64,000 bases of DNA from Suillus spraguei (taxonomy: Eukaryota; Basidiomycota; Agaricomycetes; Boletales; Suillaceae), in NCBI GenBank assembly GCA_016800925.1, contig JABCPU010000154.1:85711-149710 (forward strand), written 5' to 3'. Every line of letters begins with the position of its first letter. Position 1 is the first letter of the stretch. The position numbers and the translations under genes were made by a program. Positions 60,227 to 64,000 of the stretch are shown one piece after another. Below the pieces are notes generated by a model. The model saw only the letters and a list, made by a program, of their open reading frames with translations. It made no database searches and was not told where the DNA came from.

Positions 60227-61479
60227 CATGCAATAAAATGTGGGAGCTTTACTTGCGAGTCTGTTAGAAGACAAAGAGGGGGGTGGCACAGACTTGGATA
60301 TGCAATAAAATGTGAGAGCTTTACTTGCGAGTCTGTCATAAGATGACAGGGGGGGTGCACGGAAGGGGGGGTGGCAAAGATAATATGCAATAAAATGTGG
60401 GAGCTTTACTTGCGAGTCTGTTAGAAGAAGCGGGGGGTGGCACAGACTCAGATATGCAATAAAATGTGGGAGCTTTACTTGCGAGTTGTCATAAGATGAC
60501 AGGGGGGCGGGGGGGTGGCAAGATAATATGCAATAAAATGTGGGAGCTTTATTGCGAGTCTGTTAGAAGACAAGGGGGGGTGGCAAGATAATATGCAATA
60601 AATGTGGGAGCTTTACTTGCGAGTCTGTTAGAAGACAAAGCGGGGGGGTGGCACAGACTCAGATATGCAATAAAATGTGGGAGCTTTACTTGCGAGTCTG
60701 TTAGAAGACAAGCGGGGGGTGGCACAGACTCAGATATGCAATAAATGTGGGAGCTTTACTTGCGAGTCTGTTAGAAGACAAAGCGGGGGGGTGGCACAGA
60801 CTCAGATATGCAATAAATGTGGGAGCTTTACTTGCGAGTCTGTTAGAAGACAAAGCGGGGGGGTGGCACAGACTCAGATATGCAATAAAATGTGGGAGCT
60901 TTACTTGCGAGTCTGTTAGAAGACAAGCGGGGGGGTGGCACAGACTCAGATATGCAATAAAATGTGGGAGCTTTACTTGCGAGTCTGTTAGAAGACAAGC
61001 GGGGGGGTGGCACAGACTCAGATATGCAATAAATGTGGGAGCTTTACTTGCGAGTCTGTTAGAAGACAAAGCGGGGGGGTGTGCAAGGAAGGGGGGTGGC
61101 AAAGATAATATGCAATAAAATGTGGGAGCTTTACTTGCGAGTTTGTCATAAGACGACGGGGGGTGTGCAAGGAAGGGGGGGTGGCAAAGATAATATGCAA
61201 TAGTGGGAGCTTTACTTGCGAGTCTGTTAGAAGACAAGCGGGGGGTGTGCAAGGAAGGGGGGTGGCAAAGATAATATGCAAAAAAATGTGGGAGCTTTAC
61301 TTGCGAGTCTGTCATAAGACAACAGGGGGGTGTGCAAGGAAGGGGGGTGGCATTAGATAATATGCAATAAAATGTGGGAGCTTTACTTGCGAGTCTGTCA
61401 TAAGATGACGGGGGGGTGGGGTGTGCAAGGAAGGGGGGGTGGCAAAGATAATATGCAATAAAATGTGGGAGCTTTACTT
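60227..61479 (+). repeat. G-rich minisatellite, about 17 units of 68-88 bp
   Basis: Each unit starts GCAATAAAATGTGGGAGCTT and continues TACTTGCGAGTCTGT, followed by either TTAGAAGACAA or CATAAGATGAC, a run of 5-8 G, then one of two linkers: GTGGCACAGACTCAGAT or GTGTGCAAGGAAGGGGGGT. Units starting near 60230 to 60660 mix both linker types; those at 60660-61075 are mostly of the first type, those after 61075 of the second. The ORFs across it are artefacts of the repeat. Confidence 0.9.
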
Positions 61480-61930
61480 ATCTCATGTCTGCTGAGTGTC
61501 GTAAGGGGTGATAATGCGGAATCGCTTATTCTTTGCTTGCAATATGGTAGCAATATGGAAAATGGTTTGGCACTGTCCAAGGTTCTTCCGGCTATTTCTA
61601 TGTTACTGTTCCTGGCTGGGAATGTTGATAAAATGATAAGCCATCCTCTCATTCGTGACGGGGTGTTGCATATTCGACTCGAGTAGGCCATCATATACAG
61701 CTTGAGAGATGAAGTTTCCAATTTGAGGAGGCATCCTGTATTGTGTGTTCAGGAAGAGGGCATGGTCCTTGAGATGCTTGACCTCGAAGATGCTCTTCAG
61801 GTCGTGGATATCATCCTGACCATAGTGTGGCAATTGTTTGTCATCGCCAATGAAGCAAATCTTTCTAATGGAGGTATGAGAGGTGAAGAGAGGAATGTAG
61901 GCGCCAATCTCAATTTGGGATGCTATCTAG
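61480..61930 (-). pseudogene. SF1 helicase (UPF1/SMUBP-like) relic
   Basis: Minus-strand reading: IRKICFIGDDKQLP (DEAD-like motif III region), YGQDDIHDLKSIFEVKHL, LFLNTQYRMPPQIGNFIS (motif IV, QYRM) and, after a stop and frame change, ILQAKNKRFRIITPYDTQQT (motif V-like). It is a fragment of a large SF1 RNA/DNA helicase of the type widespread in mushrooms. It stops abruptly at 61480 where the G-rich minisatellite begins, and is also missing its 5' part on the right, where the sequence becomes G-rich near 61930. Dead. Confidence 0.75.
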
Positions 61931-61967
61931 AGGGGGGGGGATAGATAAATCTGACTAGCTAATGGCA

Positions 61968-62745
61968 CTGTTCGGGCTCTCCCGCCTACCTCTCTAGTAC
62001 TATCTGGGCCTTCCCGCCCACCCCATACACATCATCGGGGCTCTCCCGCCTGCCATTCAATTAGCAACTGGGCTCTCCCACCGACCATATACACATCCTC
62101 TGGGCTCTCCCGCCTACCATTCAATCAGCAACCGGGCCTTCCCGCCAACCCTACCAACACCATTTGGGCTCTCCTGCCGACCATATACGCATCCTCTGGG
62201 CTCTCCCGCCTACCATTCAATCAGCAACCGGGCCTTCCCGCCAACCCTACCAACATCATTTGGGCTCTCCCGCCGACCATATACACATCTTCTGGGCTCT
62301 CCCGCCTACCGTTCGATCAGCAACTGGGCCTTCCCGCCAACCCTACCAACACCATTTGGGCTCTCCCGCCGACCATATACGCATCCTCTGGGCTCTCCCG
62401 CCTACTGTTCAATCAGCAACCGGGCCTTCCCGCCAACCCTACCAACACCATTTGGGCTCTCCCGCCGACCATATACGCATCCTCTGGGCTCTCCCGCCTA
62501 CTGTTCAATCAGCAACCGGGCCTTCCCACCAACCCTACCAACACCATTTGGGCTCTCCCGCCGACCATATACGCATCCTCTGGGCTCTCCCGCCTACTGT
62601 TCAATCAGCAACCGGGCCTTCCCGCCAACCCTACCAACACCATTTGGGCTCTCCCACCGACCATATATGCATCATCTGGGCTCTTCCGCCTACCGTTCGA
62701 TCAGCAACCGGGCCTTCCCACTGATCCTACCAACACCATTTGTTG
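61968..62745 (+). repeat. Higher-order minisatellite: 32-bp monomers in 96-bp trimers
   Basis: Monomers of exactly 32 bases begin GGGCTCTCCCGCC or GGGCCTTCCCGCC. Three monomer variants alternate in order: one with GACCATATACGCATCCTCT, one with TACTGTTCAATCAGCAACC, one with AACCCTACCAACACCATTT. The trimer recurs every 96 bases (for example 62358 and 62454). There are about eight trimers, more diverged at the left end. Because 96 is divisible by three, a 186-codon frame stays open at 62164-62724; this is probably not a protein. Confidence 0.9.
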
Positions 62746-63021
62746 AAGTGCCTTGGAAGCCGGAAATATTGCAAGTGAGGGTAAATTGACTTTGCGGCTC
62801 TGTGCAACACACAGGCAAGTTCTTTCCAATTAACTTGGAAAATTTTCAGGTGCTCTTGCAACCCCTCAATCAAACTCAAGTGGGGTCCCTTGCAAGGCGC
62901 CTTTGGAGATTTCTGACCATAATGGTCAAATCACGTGATATGCACATTCTCGACCTCTCTGATATCAAGTACCAATTACATTTTCCTCATCAGATTTAGA
63001 TTGTGCAGCACACCTAGAGTA
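62746..63021. other. Spacer before the right-edge KDZ gene
   Basis: No gene recognised. It presumably contains the 3' flank of the transposase on the minus strand. Confidence 0.35.
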
Positions 63022-64000
63022 CTACAAATTAAATCTAACACGTTTTGTTGGGCTATCTATCAATGATTCATGAATTACATAGTCACCCTCGATGTCATGT
63101 TCCTCTTGCCCTCTATACTGATCCGCTAATGCAATATCTTCTAAAACATCCATAAGCTCCTCATCACCACAGCCAATATCAGATTCCCAGTCATCTCCAT
63201 CATCCGATACATGATCTTCGTCATCAGGGTCATCAGGGTACACCACAGGTGTCCCATTAGCAAGTTCGGTTTGAGACGGCCCCCAGCAGTCAGGCATAGG
63301 CCATGCACATGGAATGGGACGAACCTTCGTCTGCCACCCCAGTACAAGGACAATGAATTGTCGAGCACGGCAATTCATGTGATAGAGGATCGCTTCATCA
63401 TCTTCTTCGAAAGTCAGCATGGAATATTAGTGAGGTGCGTCCAAAACTCACTTGCATGTGCACGCGCCCTCTGTAGACCATCCCACTCACGCATGGCCCA
63501 CTCTTGCAGAGCACAGCGCTCTACCTTCACACGAGACTCTTCTTCGTTGCATCGGTCAATCTCAAGCAGCAGTCTGATCGCAGCACGTGTGACCTCATCA
63601 GCTAGCCAATCAGGGGGTTCCGGCACGACATCGTCAAGTCCAATGTCCTCCCAAATATCAGCATCAATATCAAGATCAAAAATACCGGTAGGAGAGATGG
63701 GGTTGGGTGGTATAGCATTCGGAGGACTGCGGCGTTGTCTGATAAGAGCACTAAGATCAGCACATAAGTTATTATATGTGGACACGAGCTTTCGTATCGT
63801 AGGATTGCGCCGCTGGATTGCAGCATCGACATGGGAATTAAGCTTGCGCTCTGTGACAAAAAAAATGCAGTCAGTTGAGGTCCTCATGTACAAGTTAGAA
63901 CATAAGTACCGTTTACAGCTTGCCTGTAAGAGCGTTCAAGCTTCTCAATTTCGAACTTGCGCTGTCGAAGTCGTTCGCGGATACGCGTTTTAAGAGCTTG
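63022..64000 (-). CDS. KDZ-family transposase, C-terminal part, runs off the right edge
   Basis: Three exon pieces remain open. At the edge: TRIRERLRQRKFEIEKLERS, ending in AAC G|GTACTT near 63909. Then, from CACAG near 63852, RKLNSHVDAAIQRRNPTIRK, LVSTYNNLCADLSALIRQRR, IDADIWEDIGLDD, WLADEVTRAAIRLLLEIDRC and ALQEWAMREWDGLQRARAHA. After an intron (GTGAGT near 63437), DDEAILYHMNCRARQFIVLV and an acidic tail ending at 63022. This is the C-terminal helical region of CxC2-type KDZ transposases, a different lineage from the element at 54.5-57.5 kb (much closer to the other KDZ subfamily). The catalytic domain is outside the window. No frameshift was seen in the visible part. Confidence 0.75.

Noticed and set aside
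60677..61315. Open frames on both strands across the G-rich array
   Set aside because: Frames repeat the minisatellite unit and depend on G-run length; no start context, splice sites or homology.
60227..61479. CRISPR-like array
   Set aside because: Eukaryotic context, long variable units without unique spacers; it is a minisatellite.
62164..62724. 186-codon open frame made of 32-residue repeats
   Set aside because: It follows automatically from a 96-bp repeat whose length is divisible by three; the composition is that of the satellite and the array ends diverge.

Overview
The window looks like nuclear DNA of a filamentous basidiomycete, most likely an Agaricomycete. Coding regions are split by many short introns (about 40-60 bases, GT-AG plus several GC-AG, often with CTGAC/CTAAT branch points). 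The gene set is typically fungal: SSK1-type response regulator, NUG1, RPC40, ESF2, F-box/LRR paralogs, and KDZ transposases of the kind common in mushrooms. There is no tool support behind these calls. Protein names come from motifs I recognise, and exon joins were checked by splice sites and reading-frame phase.

Layout. 0-5.8 kb is sparse: a 275-bp MITE with 30-bp inverted repeats, a small zinc-finger-like gene, and a broken exon lying between two direct repeats. 5.8-12.0 kb holds two minus-strand genes: a 1198-residue MDR/GroES-type oxidoreductase with a long disordered N-terminus, and NUG1, complete with eight exons. 13-21 kb is an accessory island: a decayed 8-TM membrane-protein gene, two tandem F-box/LRR paralogs, and a WW/WD40 relic between them.

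21.3-41.3 kb is the conserved core. Six genes in a row are on the minus strand: RPC40 (with one frameshift), an unnamed gene, a KDM3-like JmjC demethylase, SSK1, ARS2 and ESF2. A KRR1 pseudogene follows, then a plus-strand NCBP3-like gene. Several core products act together. NUG1, ESF2, KRR1 and RPC40 all belong to ribosome production, and ARS2 and NCBP3 both work with the nuclear cap-binding complex.

41.7-64 kb is repeat-rich and mostly decayed. It holds the intact sister of the membrane-protein gene in inverted orientation, WD40 relics, and a five-unit tandem array of tRNA-like Pol III cassettes (period about 149 bp). It also holds a Pif1/Helitron helicase remnant, two LTR-like direct repeats, and a KDZ transposase pseudogene followed by a viroplasmin/RNase-H1-N-like ORF. 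Farther right are a G-rich minisatellite that interrupts an SF1 helicase relic, a 32-bp repeat organised as a 96-bp higher-order repeat, and a second KDZ transposase that runs off the right edge.

The most unusual items are the tRNA-like array, the CpG-type decay of the KDZ element, the cluster of GC-AG introns in housekeeping genes, and the single-base frameshift in the otherwise perfect RPC40.
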